Positions 33,306-42,128 of a DNA stretch of 47,470 nucleotides are shown here, in pieces. Source of the stretch: Alphaproteobacteria bacterium (GTDB lineage: Bacteria > Pseudomonadota > Alphaproteobacteria > DSM-16000 > Inquilinaceae); contig JANQIX010000005.1 of NCBI GenBank assembly GCA_028281925.1, positions 1-47,470 on the forward strand, given 5' to 3'. Every line of letters starts with the position of its first letter. Positions within the stretch are counted from its first letter, which is position 1. Below the pieces are notes generated by a model, which was not told where the DNA came from, did no database searches, and saw only the letters and a program-made list of their open reading frames with translations. The position numbers were made by a program, and so were the translations under genes.

Positions 33306-34118
33306 ATGGCCCGTTTCCTGTCCGCCACAGCGGCGGCAACGACGTTCCTGGCATCCGCGTCGCTTGCCTTTGCGCAAGACGTTCAGCCGCCGGCAGACTT
33401 GGTCGAGTCCGGCATGCTGACCTATGGCGTCGCGGCGACCTTCGCACCTTACGAATACATGGTCGATGGGGAACTGACCGGCTTCGACATCGAGTTCGGC
33501 CTGCGCCTGGCCGAGGCCATGGGGCTGGAGGTCAACCCGCAGAACATGGAATTCAACGGCCTGATCCCGGCGCTGCAGGGCGGCCGCCTCGATATCATCA
33601 ACAGCGCCATGTACATCAATGAAGAGCGGGCCGAGCAGGTGGATTTCATCCCCTACATGCTGGTCGGCAACGAGATCGTGGTCGCCAAGGGCAACCCGAA
33701 CAACATCGGCAGCCGCGACGACTTGTGCGGGTTGACGATCGCAGTGACCCTGGGTGGCATCCAGGAACGCTATGCGCGCGAAGATGCCGAACGGTGTGCG
33801 GAAGCCGGTGAGGGCGAGATCACCGTCATGACGCTGCCGACCGCGCAGGACAGCGCGCTTTCCGTGCGGCAGGGCCGGGCCGATGCCTTCTTCAATTCCA
33901 CACCGGGCGCCATCATCCAGGTCACCGAGCTTCCGGATGTCTTCGAGATCGTGGGGGAGACTTTCGAAGCGACGACGCAGATCGGCATTGCCGTGCGGAA
34001 GGGCGATGAGGAAACCGCACGCGCCATCCGCGAGGCGATCGACGTCGCGGTGGCTGACGGCACCTATGCCAGCCTCATGGAGAAGTACAATCTGCCGCCC
34101 AGCGTGGCATTGTTCTGA
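33306..34118 (+). CDS. Amino-acid-type ABC transporter substrate-binding protein (family 3)
   Basis: A 270-aa periplasmic binding protein. MARFLSATAAATTFLASASLAFA is the signal, cleaved before QDVQPP. The body shows the family-3 pattern: SGMLTYGVAATFAPYEYMVDGELTGFDIEFGLRLAEAMGLEV, ALQGGRLDIINSAMYINEERAEQVDFIPYM, and GIAVRKGDEETARAIREAIDVAV. The sequence IGSRDDLCGLTIAVTLGGIQERYAREDAERC contains a probable disulfide. The ligand is probably a polar amino-acid derivative; the enzyme genes that follow in the same operon are likely to act on it. It is first in the operon and followed by a strong stem-loop before the permease, as is usual for an over-expressed binding protein. Confidence 0.9.
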   Translation: MARFLSATAAATTFLASASLAFAQDVQPPADLVESGMLTYGVAATFAPYEYMVDGELTGFDIEFGLRLAEAMGLEVNPQNMEFNGLIPALQGGRLDIINSAMYINEERAEQVDFIPYMLVGNEIVVAKGNPNNIGSRDDLCGLTIAVTLGGIQERYAREDAERCAEAGEGEITVMTLPTAQDSALSVRQGRADAFFNSTPGAIIQVTELPDVFEIVGETFEATTQIGIAVRKGDEETARAIREAIDVAVADGTYASLMEKYNLPPSVALF

Positions 34119-34137
34119 CACCATTCTCCCGGCCATG

Positions 34138-34174
34138 CGCCGGACCGGTCACGTCTTACGTGGCCCGTCCGGCG
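34138..34174 (+). terminator. Intercistronic stem-loop between binding protein and permease
   Basis: Outer arms CGCCGGAC (34138-34145) and GTCCGGCG (34167-34174); inner arms GGTCACGT and ACGTGGCC (one G-T wobble in RNA) around a CTT loop. This stable nested hairpin lies 20 bases after the binding-protein stop and 38 bases before the permease TTG start. It probably attenuates transcription or shields the upstream mRNA, giving more binding protein than membrane parts. Confidence 0.65.
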
Positions 34175-34211
34175 TGTTGCCGTGCGCTTGCTTTATTGAG
34201 GGCCACCACTC

Positions 34212-34946
34212 TTGGATTCGCCCGAACTGATCCTGCAATACGTGTTTTCTCAGCCCTTTGCAGAGGCTGCGGGGATGACGCTGCTGATCACCATCCTGTC
34301 GGTGCTGTTGGGCATCGTGCTGGGGCTGATCATCGCGATGATGCAGGAATCGCGCGTGGCAGCCCTGCGCGGCCTGGTCGTGGTCTATCTCTGGCTGTTC
34401 CGCGGTACGCCGGTTCTGTTCCAGATCATCTTCGTCTTCAATGTGCTGCCGACCTTCGGGATCCTGTTTTCCGGCTTCACCAGCGCCATCATCGCGCTCT
34501 CGCTGAACGAGGGTGCGTATATGTCGGAGATCATGCGGTCGGGCCTGCAGGCGGTCGGTCGCGGCCAGCGCACAGCGGGGCGCGCGCTTGGCATGCGCGA
34601 GTGGCAGGTGATGCGCTACATCGTGCTGCCCCAGGCCCTGCGCATCGTTATCCCGCCCATCGGCAACCAGTTCATCGGCATGCTGAAGCTGAGCGCGCTG
34701 GTCTCCGTGATCGCGGTGGAGGAACTGCTGCTGGTCGCCAACCAGACCGCGAGCGCCAATTTCCGCTATCTGGAGGCGCTGGCGGCCGCCGGCATCTATT
34801 ACCTGCTGTTCACCACCGTCTTCATGCTGGCACAGGCGCGGATCGAACGATGGGCGGGTGCGCAGAAGCGATCGCGCACGACGCCTAAGGTTTCGTTTAC
34901 CCAGCGGCTGCTGGGTGTCGGGCTGAAACAGGCGTCGATGCGGTGA
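34212..34946 (+). CDS. Amino-acid ABC transporter permease
   Basis: A 244-aa His/Glu/Gln-type permease with about five helices (AAGMTLLITILSVLLGIVLGLII; VVYLWLFRGTPVLFQIIFVFN; FTSAIIALSLNEGAYMSEIMRSG; LSALVSVIAVEELLLVA; GIYYLLFTTVFMLAQARIE). RALGMREWQVMRYIVLPQALRIVIPPIGNQFIGMLK is the HisQM EAA signature. It starts at TTG 34212, with GAGGG 8-12 bases upstream. Only one permease is encoded, so it should act as a homodimer. The final TGA overlaps the ATPase start as GTGA. Confidence 0.91.
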   Translation: MDSPELILQYVFSQPFAEAAGMTLLITILSVLLGIVLGLIIAMMQESRVAALRGLVVVYLWLFRGTPVLFQIIFVFNVLPTFGILFSGFTSAIIALSLNEGAYMSEIMRSGLQAVGRGQRTAGRALGMREWQVMRYIVLPQALRIVIPPIGNQFIGMLKLSALVSVIAVEELLLVANQTASANFRYLEALAAAGIYYLLFTTVFMLAQARIERWAGAQKRSRTTPKVSFTQRLLGVGLKQASMR

Positions 34947-35698
34947 ACACCATGACGACGCCGCTGATCCGCATCGCCAACCTCAACAAGAGCTTCGGCC
35001 CCCTGCATGTGCTGCGCGATGTCAGCCTGGATGTGACCGCGCGCGAGGCCGTGGTGATCATCGGCCCCTCGGGCTCGGGCAAGTCGACGCTCTTGCGCTG
35101 CATCAATCTGCTGGAGCCGATCGACAGCGGCTCCATCCAGTTCGAGACATCGAAGATCTCCGCCGACTCCCGCGGCGCCCATCTGCTGCGGCGCCAACTG
35201 GGCATGGTCTTCCAGAATTTCGAACTGTTCCTGCACCTCACCGCATCGGAAAATATCATGCTGGCGCCGATGAAGGTGCTGGGCATGGACCGCGATGCCG
35301 CGCGCACCGTGGCCGAAGACCTGCTGGCAAAGGTGCACATCCCCGACAAGGCCGATTTCTATGCCCATGAGCTGTCCGGCGGCCAGCAGCAGAGGGTGGC
35401 GATTGCGCGGGCGCTCGCCATGCGCCCGAAGGTCATGCTGTACGACGAACCGACCTCCGCGCTCGACCCTGAAATGATCAAAGAGGTGCTGGACGTCATC
35501 CGCGAGCTGAGCCAGGAGGGCATGACCAGCCTGGTCGTGACCCATGAGATGGGCTTCGCCCGCAACGTGGCCGACCGCATCATCTTCATGGACGAAGGCC
35601 GCATCATCGAAAACGCGCCGCCGGAGACCTTCTTCAACGGCGGCAGCGACCTTCAGCCCCGCACCGTCCGCTTCCTAGACCAGATCCTTCACCACTGA
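34943..35698 (+). CDS. Amino-acid ABC transporter ATPase
   Basis: A 251-aa GlnQ/HisP-type ATPase: Walker A GPSGSGKST, Q-loop FQNFELFLHLT, signature LSGGQQQRV, Walker B VMLYDEPTSALDP and H-loop VVTHEMGFA. The GTG at 34943 overlaps the permease stop; ATG at 34952 is an alternative three codons later. It lies 8 bases before the M20 hydrolase. Together with the binding protein and permease it makes a complete importer. Confidence 0.93.
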   Translation: MNTMTTPLIRIANLNKSFGPLHVLRDVSLDVTAREAVVIIGPSGSGKSTLLRCINLLEPIDSGSIQFETSKISADSRGAHLLRRQLGMVFQNFELFLHLTASENIMLAPMKVLGMDRDAARTVAEDLLAKVHIPDKADFYAHELSGGQQQRVAIARALAMRPKVMLYDEPTSALDPEMIKEVLDVIRELSQEGMTSLVVTHEMGFARNVADRIIFMDEGRIIENAPPETFFNGGSDLQPRTVRFLDQILHH

Positions 35699-35706
35699 GG
35701 CCCCCC

Positions 35707-36858
35707 ATGCCCTCCCCCGTCCCCCTTCTCGAACGCCTTGTCGCCGTAGACACCCAGAATCCCCCCGGATGGGAGAAAGAGGCCGCTGGGCTGCTGGCCG
35801 GGGAGCTGCAGGGTATCGGCCTGGAGGTCGTGCAACAGGAATACCGGCCCGGCCGGACGAATGTGGTGGGCCGACTCACCAACGGCGACGGCCCCACTTT
35901 CTGCTTCAACAGCCACATGGATGTGGTTCCGGTCGGCGATGGTTGGTCGAGCCCGCCGCTTACCTTGCTGAGGCGCGGCAACCGGCTGTTCGGCCGCGGT
36001 GCCTGCGACGCAAAAGGCCCCATTGCTGCGATGGTCGGCGCGGCGGAAGAGCTGGCACGCCACCGTGACACCTGGCAGGGCACGCTGTTGACCGTCTTCG
36101 TGGCCGATGAGGAGGCATCCAGCGAGGGCGCCAAGCATTACGTGCGCGACGTCCCGCCGATCGATTTCGCCGTCATCGGCGAGCCAACGTCCAACTGCGT
36201 GGTCACGGCCCATAAAGGCAGCCTGCGCCCTCTCGTGCGCATCCACGGAACGACGGCCCACAGCGGCACGCCGCATCTGGGTGTGAACGCCGTCTTCAAG
36301 GCTGCGCGGCTTCTGGGATTGATCGAGAACCATGCCGAAGTCGTGGCCAATCGCCAGCACGCCCTGTGCGGAACCGCAAGCCTGACGGTGACGAGGGCCA
36401 GCGGCGGCCATGCCGATAATGTGGTGCCGGAGCACTGCGACCTGCTGCTGGACCGCCGCATGGTGCCGGGAGAGAGCGAGGCCGATGCCCGGCGCGAGAT
36501 CGAAGACCTGCTGGTGCTGGCTCGCGACGCCTTCAAGGTGGAGGCGGAGGTTCTCGAATGGCGGCCGACCACCGGAGGACCGACTGAGACGGCGCGGGAC
36601 CGGCCGATCGTGGAGGCGGCGTGCCGGGCTTGCGGCCACCATGGCGGCAACGGCGACACGGTGCAGGGCTTCATGGGCGCATGCGACCTGGTGCACTTCA
36701 ATTCGGTCGGTGCTGAGGGTGTCATCGTCGGGCCGGGGTCGCTGGCCGTCGCCCACAAGCCCGACGAATACGTGCCGATCGACGAATTGTCGGCCGCCGT
36801 CGGTATCTACCGCGACATCGCCCTGTCGATGCTGCACGCGCGCGGGGCGACGGTGTGA
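35707..36858 (+). CDS. M20-family amidohydrolase/deacylase (ArgE/DapE-like)
   Basis: A 383-aa zinc hydrolase. Metal and catalytic residues are visible: His70-x-Asp72 in SHMDVVPVGDGW, Asp101 in GRGACDAKGPIAAM, the general base Glu135-Glu136 in VFVADEEASSEG and Glu159 in FAVIGEPT. GTTAHSGTPHLGVNA is the lid/dimer-domain entry. DapE/ArgE relatives remove N-acyl groups from amino acids. It is part of the importer operon and overlaps the enolase gene by GTGA, so it should act on imported or internally modified nitrogen compounds. Specific substrate not deducible. Confidence 0.88.
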   Translation: MPSPVPLLERLVAVDTQNPPGWEKEAAGLLAGELQGIGLEVVQQEYRPGRTNVVGRLTNGDGPTFCFNSHMDVVPVGDGWSSPPLTLLRRGNRLFGRGACDAKGPIAAMVGAAEELARHRDTWQGTLLTVFVADEEASSEGAKHYVRDVPPIDFAVIGEPTSNCVVTAHKGSLRPLVRIHGTTAHSGTPHLGVNAVFKAARLLGLIENHAEVVANRQHALCGTASLTVTRASGGHADNVVPEHCDLLLDRRMVPGESEADARREIEDLLVLARDAFKVEAEVLEWRPTTGGPTETARDRPIVEAACRACGHHGGNGDTVQGFMGACDLVHFNSVGAEGVIVGPGSLAVAHKPDEYVPIDELSAAVGIYRDIALSMLHARGATV

Positions 36859-37964
36859 CGCCGACCAGGGTCCGGCTGTTCGACGCTACGCTGCACTACC
36901 GCCCCGGCCTTCAAGTTCACACGGCCAGCTCAGGCCCCGTGCCGCATCTGGCCTCTCTCTATCTTGTCGTTGAAGACACGGAGGGCGTCCGCGGCGTGGG
37001 TGAAGTCCGCACCAACATCGCCTATCTCAACGGCCTCTCGACGGCCCAAGTGACCGATCGGGCATGCCGGGCCCTGGAGGAGCTGCCGTGGGATGAAGGG
37101 CGCACAGCAGTTCTCGATACGCTGGAGCGCGACCGTTCTGTTGCCGCGCCGGTGCGCGCCCTTGCGGAAACCGCCTTAGCCGACGCAGCGGCACGGCGTG
37201 CCGGGTGTGGCGTCTGCGACCTGTTCGGCGCAAACGGACCCGCGCGTCGGCACCACACCAATCAGAGCATTTTCCACGGGGACGAAGACGCGATGGCCGC
37301 CGCGGCAGAGCGTTATGTCACCCGCGGATTTCGCCGCCTCAAGATCCGACTTGGGTTGCGGCCTCCGGATGCCGACCGGACGGCCCTGCTGCGCCTGCGC
37401 GACCGCATAGGCCCGGAGGTGGAGCTTGCCTGCGACCTCAACGGCGCGTGGCCCACGTGCGAGGTTGAGGCGGGACTGCGCGCCTTTGCGGAAGCGGACT
37501 TGGCGTACGTCGAACAGCCCTTTGGCGCCGACGATTGGCAGGCCGTGGCCGAGTTCGCCGAGGGCTCGCCCGTTTCGATCATGCTGGATGAGACCGTAAC
37601 CTCGCCCGAGGCCGTCGAGCGCGTGATCGCCGCCGGATGGCGCCAGCATGCTCATCTGAAGATCGTCAAACTCGGCGGCATCGACCGCGTCGTCGCCTGC
37701 GGTCGGCGACTGCAATCGGCCGGCATCGGCGTCATGGTCGGCCAAATGAACGAAGGCGGCGTGGCGACGGCCGCCGCCCTGCACGCAGCCCTGGCTCTCG
37801 CGCCCCACCATGCCGAACTCTATGGCGCCGATGGGCTGGTCGACGACCCGAGCCTTGGCCTTGACTATGGGGCCGGCGATGTCGGCGTTGCGGAGGCCGC
37901 GGGCCTCGGCCTTACCTTCGATGAAGCCTCCTGCCACCAAATCGCGGAGTGGACCGATGCCTGA
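36855..37964 (+). CDS. Enolase-superfamily enzyme, muconate-lactonising-like, with KxR in place of KxK
   Basis: A 369-aa member of the enolase superfamily, muconate-cycloisomerase/dipeptide-epimerase subgroup. Metal ligands: Asp194 and Asn196 (ACDLNGAW), Glu220 (YVEQPFG) and Asp245-Glu246 (IMLDETVTS). Lys269 (HLKIVKLGG) is the second acid/base. The KxK motif reads Lys163-Ile-Arg165 in RRLKIRLG: the second, normally catalytic Lys is Arg, so the chemistry may be dehydration or a one-base reaction instead of epimerisation. The GTG at 36855 overlaps the M20 stop. The operon setting (M20, M24, amidotransferase, importer) suggests a step in breakdown of an amino-acid derivative. Confidence 0.85.
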   Translation: MTPTRVRLFDATLHYRPGLQVHTASSGPVPHLASLYLVVEDTEGVRGVGEVRTNIAYLNGLSTAQVTDRACRALEELPWDEGRTAVLDTLERDRSVAAPVRALAETALADAAARRAGCGVCDLFGANGPARRHHTNQSIFHGDEDAMAAAAERYVTRGFRRLKIRLGLRPPDADRTALLRLRDRIGPEVELACDLNGAWPTCEVEAGLRAFAEADLAYVEQPFGADDWQAVAEFAEGSPVSIMLDETVTSPEAVERVIAAGWRQHAHLKIVKLGGIDRVVACGRRLQSAGIGVMVGQMNEGGVATAAALHAALALAPHHAELYGADGLVDDPSLGLDYGAGDVGVAEAAGLGLTFDEASCHQIAEWTDA

Positions 37965-39120
37965 TGCCGTTGCCGGGCGAGAGTGCGTCTTCAGCCCCAC
38001 AGAACTTGAACGGCGCGTTGCGGCCACGCGGGCGGCACTGGCGGTCGCCGGGATCGATGTGCTGATTGTGACCGGGCCGGAGAACATCTTCCATCTCACC
38101 GGTCAGCAGACCCCGGGCTATTACACCTTCCAGGCCCTGCTTTTGCCGGTCGACCGACCGCCGGTCTTTCTGCTGCGTCAGCTTGAGCTGCTGAACTGCC
38201 AAGCCAACACCCATCTTGAAGACTTCGTTGTCTACCAGGATGACGAAAGCCCCGCGGCCGCGGTCGTGCGTGTGCTCGCAGAACGCGGATGGTCCAACCG
38301 GTCGATCGGGGTGGAGAAGGCAGGATGGTTCCTGCCGATCCGCTTCTTCGAACAGCTTCAGGCGGCGGTTGCCCGCATTGCCGACGGTTCAGGCATTATC
38401 GAGGCGCTGCGGGCCGTCAAATCGGCGCAGGAGATCGCGTTCATCGAACAGGCGGCCGGATATACCGCAGCCGGCATGACGGCCGGCCTCGATGCCGTCC
38501 GCGCTGGCGCCACGGAAAACGATGTGGTTGCGGCGATGCTGCAAGCGGCCGTTGCCGCGGGGTCGGAGTATTTCGGCATGGAGCCGCTGGTCTCCTCCGG
38601 CCCGCGCACCGGCGTGCCGCACGGCACTTGGCGGCGCCGGCCGCTGGCCGCGGGCGAGCCCATGTTCCTGGAGCTGGCGGGCGTGCACAACCGCTACCAT
38701 GCAGCGCTAATGCGCTCCGCCTGGCTCGGGCCCCCGCCGGCGGAGGCGGCGCGCATGGCGGCCGTGTGCGAGGAAGCGCTGGCCGCCGCCGTGGATGCCG
38801 TCCGTCCTGGCACCACCTGCGAGGCCGTGCACAGGGCCTGCCAAGCCGTCATCGACCGACATGGACTGACCGATACCTTCCGCAAACGCGCCGGCTACAG
38901 CATCGGCACCTCGTTCGCGCCCGATTGGGGGGAAGGCAACATCCTCAGCCTCTACTACGGCCAGACGCGCGAGATCGAGGCGGGCATGGTGTTCCACATT
39001 CCCCCGGCCCTGCGGGTCTACGGCGAATTCACGGTCGGGGTCAGCGAGACCGTCGTCGTGACGGACACCGGCTGCCGCGCGCTCAGCGACCTGCCGCGCG
39101 GCCTCGCCGTGATCGGCTAG
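37957..39120 (+). CDS. M24 peptidase-fold hydrolase, ectoine hydrolase DoeA-like
   Basis: A 387-aa creatinase/aminopeptidase-fold protein. The N-terminal domain (ERRVAATRAALAVAGIDVLIVTGPENIFHLTG) is family-standard. The C-terminal half, FLELAGVHNRYHAALMRS, AGYSIGTSFAPDWGEG and EIEAGMVFHIPPAL, follows the ectoine hydrolase DoeA/EutD pattern as I remember it. Metal ligands of true M24 peptidases are mostly lost: the first Asp reads Glu, the SDxxRT Asp is absent, and GHGIG reads GYSIG. DoeA opens the ring of ectoine; here the neighbours differ from ectoine operons (no EutBC or DoeB), so the substrate is probably another cyclic or amide compound. ATG at 37957 overlaps the previous gene by 8 bases. 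Confidence 0.8.
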   Translation: MPDAVAGRECVFSPTELERRVAATRAALAVAGIDVLIVTGPENIFHLTGQQTPGYYTFQALLLPVDRPPVFLLRQLELLNCQANTHLEDFVVYQDDESPAAAVVRVLAERGWSNRSIGVEKAGWFLPIRFFEQLQAAVARIADGSGIIEALRAVKSAQEIAFIEQAAGYTAAGMTAGLDAVRAGATENDVVAAMLQAAVAAGSEYFGMEPLVSSGPRTGVPHGTWRRRPLAAGEPMFLELAGVHNRYHAALMRSAWLGPPPAEAARMAAVCEEALAAAVDAVRPGTTCEAVHRACQAVIDRHGLTDTFRKRAGYSIGTSFAPDWGEGNILSLYYGQTREIEAGMVFHIPPALRVYGEFTVGVSETVVVTDTGCRALSDLPRGLAVIG

Positions 39121-39130
39121 GCAGAGCGCG

Positions 39131-40408
39131 TTGGCCCTGTTCGTGCACGACGCGGCGGCCGGGCCAGGCCTGCACACGCGCATGGCAGCGGGCATCGCGC
39201 AGGCGCTCAACGTGCCGGACAGGCGCTTGACCCACATCATCGCGCCGGTCGACCCGGCCATCCGGTTCGACCTCCACGCCCGGCAGCACCCGACGGCCGA
39301 TGGGCGTCTGGTCGAAAACTTCGTGCTCTGGGGTGAGCGGAGCGGCCTGACCGTCGAGACGGTTGAACCATGGTCTACCGATCTACTGGGCCTACCCGGC
39401 ACGGCGGTGATCGCCGTCGACCCGACGCTGTTCGCTGTCGGCGCAGAACTGCGCAGGCCGGCCCTCGCGGCGGGGCACACTTGGGTCGACGTCGCACCGG
39501 ATGGCCGCCTTTCCGCCGACGGGCACGACGCGAGCCGATTCAACGCGTTCGCGCGCATCGACACCGACCAATATGGGCGCCCGCGTCCGGATCGAGACAG
39601 AGTTCCAAAAGATCGGCCCGAAGCCGGACTTACGATTGGCGTGGCTGGTGAGCCAGAGTACCTCAAGGCGGTCTATCCGGCAGTGCTCGCCGCGCTTGGC
39701 GACGCGGCCGACGCCCAGTCGACCGCGGTGGATGTGCATTTTGCTTCAGCCGCAGAGGCACTGCAGACACCAAGCGAATGCCTCGCCGCAGCTGATGGCT
39801 TGGTACTGCCCGGCGGCGCGGACATGGCGCAGGTGCCGGCGCAAATCGGCCTCGCCGCCGCCGCCTTGCGTTTGGGCCTACCGACGCTCGGTCTCTGCCT
39901 CGGCATGCAGACCATGACGGTGGCGGTCGCCCGCAGCCGCGCTGGATTGGCCGAAGCCAATCTGGAGGAGGTGGAACCCGATGCGTCGGCCAGAGTGTTC
40001 CAGCGTATGACCGATGCGGAGGGTCAGCCGGAGCATCGGCTTGGCGACAGGGTCGTTGCCGTCGACCCAGCCAGCCGCCTTGCCGAATTCCTACGCTGCC
40101 AAGGCGCAGACCGCTCAAGACTGTTCGAAAGAACCAACCACCGGTACCGCCTCGCACCGCAGTTCAAATCGAAACTGCTCGAGGCCGGGCTGTTGGTGTG
40201 TGCCACCGACTCGGCGGCCGATGTGGCCTATGCGGTCGAGACGCGCGATGGCCCGCTGTTCCTGGGGTTCCAGGGCCATCCGGAGCTGCGGTCGGCACCC
40301 GCAGCCCCCCATCCCGGTTTCGTGGCCTTGATCGAAGCTGCCCGCCGCGCAGCCGCTTCCCGCTACGACACCGCCTCCAACGGGGCAGTTGCGACGCCTT
40401 CGGCCTGA
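39131..40408 (+). CDS. Class-I glutamine-amidotransferase (CTP-synthase C-terminal-like) with novel N-terminal domain
   Basis: A 425-aa protein. Residues about 168-405 resemble the amidotransferase half of CTP synthase: LVLPGGADM, the nucleophile loop LGLCLGMQ (Cys256), [11 protein letters not shown] (as in RHRHRY), and [11 protein letters not shown] with His383 and Glu385. A Cys-His-Glu triad is therefore complete. Residues 1-160 match nothing I recognise, include a beta-alpha-like start ([11 protein letters not shown]) and [20 protein letters not shown]. No synthetase domain is present, so it may hydrolyse a gamma-glutamyl or amide bond, as PuuD does. It starts at TTG 39131, 10 bases after the M24 gene. 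The 3' end overlaps convergent hemA by 46 bases. Confidence 0.78.
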   Translation: MALFVHDAAAGPGLHTRMAAGIAQALNVPDRRLTHIIAPVDPAIRFDLHARQHPTADGRLVENFVLWGERSGLTVETVEPWSTDLLGLPGTAVIAVDPTLFAVGAELRRPALAAGHTWVDVAPDGRLSADGHDASRFNAFARIDTDQYGRPRPDRDRVPKDRPEAGLTIGVAGEPEYLKAVYPAVLAALGDAADAQSTAVDVHFASAAEALQTPSECLAAADGLVLPGGADMAQVPAQIGLAAAALRLGLPTLGLCLGMQTMTVAVARSRAGLAEANLEEVEPDASARVFQRMTDAEGQPEHRLGDRVVAVDPASRLAEFLRCQGADRSRLFERTNHRYRLAPQFKSKLLEAGLLVCATDSAADVAYAVETRDGPLFLGFQGHPELRSAPAAPHPGFVALIEAARRAAASRYDTASNGAVATPSA

Positions 40409-41616
40409 GACGCGAAGGGAAGGTCAAGCTCGCGCCAGACGGAGACCAGCGCCGCCGTCAGGGCATCGATCATCGCATCGGTGTGACAGGGCGTCGGCGT
40501 GATGCGCAGGCGCTCCGTTCCGCGCGGGACCGTCGGAAAGTTGATCGGCTGGATGTAGATGCCGTGTTCGTTCAGCAGAAGCTCCGAAGCGGCCCTGCAG
40601 CGGCCGGGATCGCCGACCAGGACCGGAACGATGTGCGTGACCGACGGCATCAGCGGCAGGCCCGCTTCGCGGAAAGCTGCCTTGGCCCTGGCAGCATTGG
40701 CCTGATGAGCGGTGCGCTCGGCACTGGACTGCTTCAGGTGGCGGACGCTGGTCCGTGCGGCCGCGGCGATCGCCGGCGGCAAGGCGGTCGTGAAGATGAA
40801 GCCGGGCGCATAGGACCTGACGGCATCGCAGATCGACCGTGACGCGGTGATGTATCCGCCCAGCGTCCCGAACGCCTTGGCCAGCGTGCCTTCGATCACA
40901 TCGAGCCGGTCCATCACCCCGTCGCGCTCGGCGATGCCCGCGCCGCGGGGGCCGTACATGCCGACGGCGTGGACTTCGTCCAGATAGGTCATGGCGTCGT
41001 AGCGGTCGGCCAGATCGCAGATCTCCGCCAGCGGCGCGATATCGCCATCCATGGAATAGACGGATTCGAACACGATCAGCTTCGGCCGCTCGCGGCCCGC
41101 CTGGCGCAGCAGATCTTCCAGATGCTCCAAGTCGTTGTGCCGGAAGATGCGCTTTTCCGCACCGCTGTTGCGGATGCCGGCGATCATCGAGGCGTGGTTG
41201 AGCTCATCCGACAGGATCAGGCAATCGGGGATCAGCTTCGCGATCGTCCCGATCGCCGCTTCGTTCGACACGAAACCCGAGGTGAAAACGAGCGCCGCCG
41301 GCTTCCGGTGCAGATCAGCCAGCTCCGCTTCCAGCTCCACGATCGGGTGATTGGTGCCGGAGATATTGCGGGTTCCGCCGGCCCCGGTGCCCATGCGCCC
41401 GACGGTATCCTGCATGGTGCGGATCACGTCGGGGTTCTGGCCCATGCCCAGATAGTCGTTCGAACACCAGACGATCACCTCACGGTTGCCGTCAGGCCTG
41501 TGATGGATCGCACGCGGGAACTGGCCAGCCTGCCGTTCCAAATCGGCAAAGATCCGGTAGCGACGCTCCTGCTTCAGGCTCTCGATCGCCTGATCGAAGA
41601 TCTTGTTGTAGGGCAT
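40363..41616 (-). CDS. hemA: 5-Aminolevulinate synthase
   Basis: A 417-aa PLP enzyme of the alpha-oxoamine synthase family that condenses glycine and succinyl-CoA in the C4 haem pathway of alphaproteobacteria. [31 protein letters not shown] is the ALAS N-terminus; [71 protein letters not shown] and [12 protein letters not shown] (PLP Lys) are diagnostic. The ATG at 41616 begins the family N-terminus. The gene follows the YbaN-like gene by 5 bases and is probably co-transcribed with it. Its final 46 bases overlap, on the opposite strand, the end of the amidotransferase gene. Confidence 0.97.
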   Translation of the reverse strand: MPYNKIFDQAIESLKQERRYRIFADLERQAGQFPRAIHHRPDGNREVIVWCSNDYLGMGQNPDVIRTMQDTVGRMGTGAGGTRNISGTNHPIVELEAELADLHRKPAALVFTSGFVSNEAAIGTIAKLIPDCLILSDELNHASMIAGIRNSGAEKRIFRHNDLEHLEDLLRQAGRERPKLIVFESVYSMDGDIAPLAEICDLADRYDAMTYLDEVHAVGMYGPRGAGIAERDGVMDRLDVIEGTLAKAFGTLGGYITASRSICDAVRSYAPGFIFTTALPPAIAAAARTSVRHLKQSSAERTAHQANAARAKAAFREAGLPLMPSVTHIVPVLVGDPGRCRAASELLLNEHGIYIQPINFPTVPRGTERLRITPTPCHTDAMIDALTAALVSVWRELDLPFASQAEGVATAPLEAVS

Positions 41617-41621
41617 TGTTC

Positions 41622-42104
41622 TCAGCTCAAGGATGACGAAGTCGTTCGCGGCGTAACCCCGACCGGCGCCGGTTCGACGCCGGCGGCCTCCGGTCGGGTG
41701 GCCACATAGGTACCGACGGCGAACAGCATAGCGGCAACGATGCCAAGCCACAGGAGATTCAACCCCGAGACGACCGCCGTGAGGCCAAATGACGCCGCCA
41801 TTCCCGCCAGTGCCGCCAGCTTAGCGTGGCGCCGGATCACGCCGTTCTCCATGAAGTCCCGGATCGGGCCGCCGAACCGCGAATGCTGGTAGATCCAGCG
41901 CTGCCAGCGCGGCGCCGACCGAGCGAAGCACACCGCCGCAAGGATCCAGAAAATCGTCGTCGGCAAGAGCGGCACGACGATCCCAATGGCCCCCACCGCA
42001 AACGCGACCATGCCGGCCGCCATGAGGCCATGGCGACGGAGACTGCCGAGGGCGCCCGACGCCCGCAAACCGATCCCGGTATCCGGCTTCATCCCCTGGT
42101 TCAT
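41622..42104 (-). CDS. YbaN-like (DUF454) inner-membrane protein
   Basis: A 160-aa protein with the YbaN/DUF454 core: [66 protein letters not shown], then two further hydrophobic segments ([17 protein letters not shown] and [19 protein letters not shown]). Family members are small (about 125 aa); the extra 30 residues are a polar C-terminal tail ([26 protein letters not shown]). The role of the family is unknown. The start is uncertain: ATG 42104, ATG 42092 or TTG 42128. It lies 5 bases ahead of hemA, suggesting one transcript. Confidence 0.8.
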   Translation of the reverse strand: MNQGMKPDTGIGLRASGALGSLRRHGLMAAGMVAFAVGAIGIVVPLLPTTIFWILAAVCFARSAPRWQRWIYQHSRFGGPIRDFMENGVIRRHAKLAALAGMAASFGLTAVVSGLNLLWLGIVAAMLFAVGTYVATRPEAAGVEPAPVGVTPRTTSSSLS

Positions 42105-42128
42105 CCCGCTCGCAACGAGCTCCGACAA

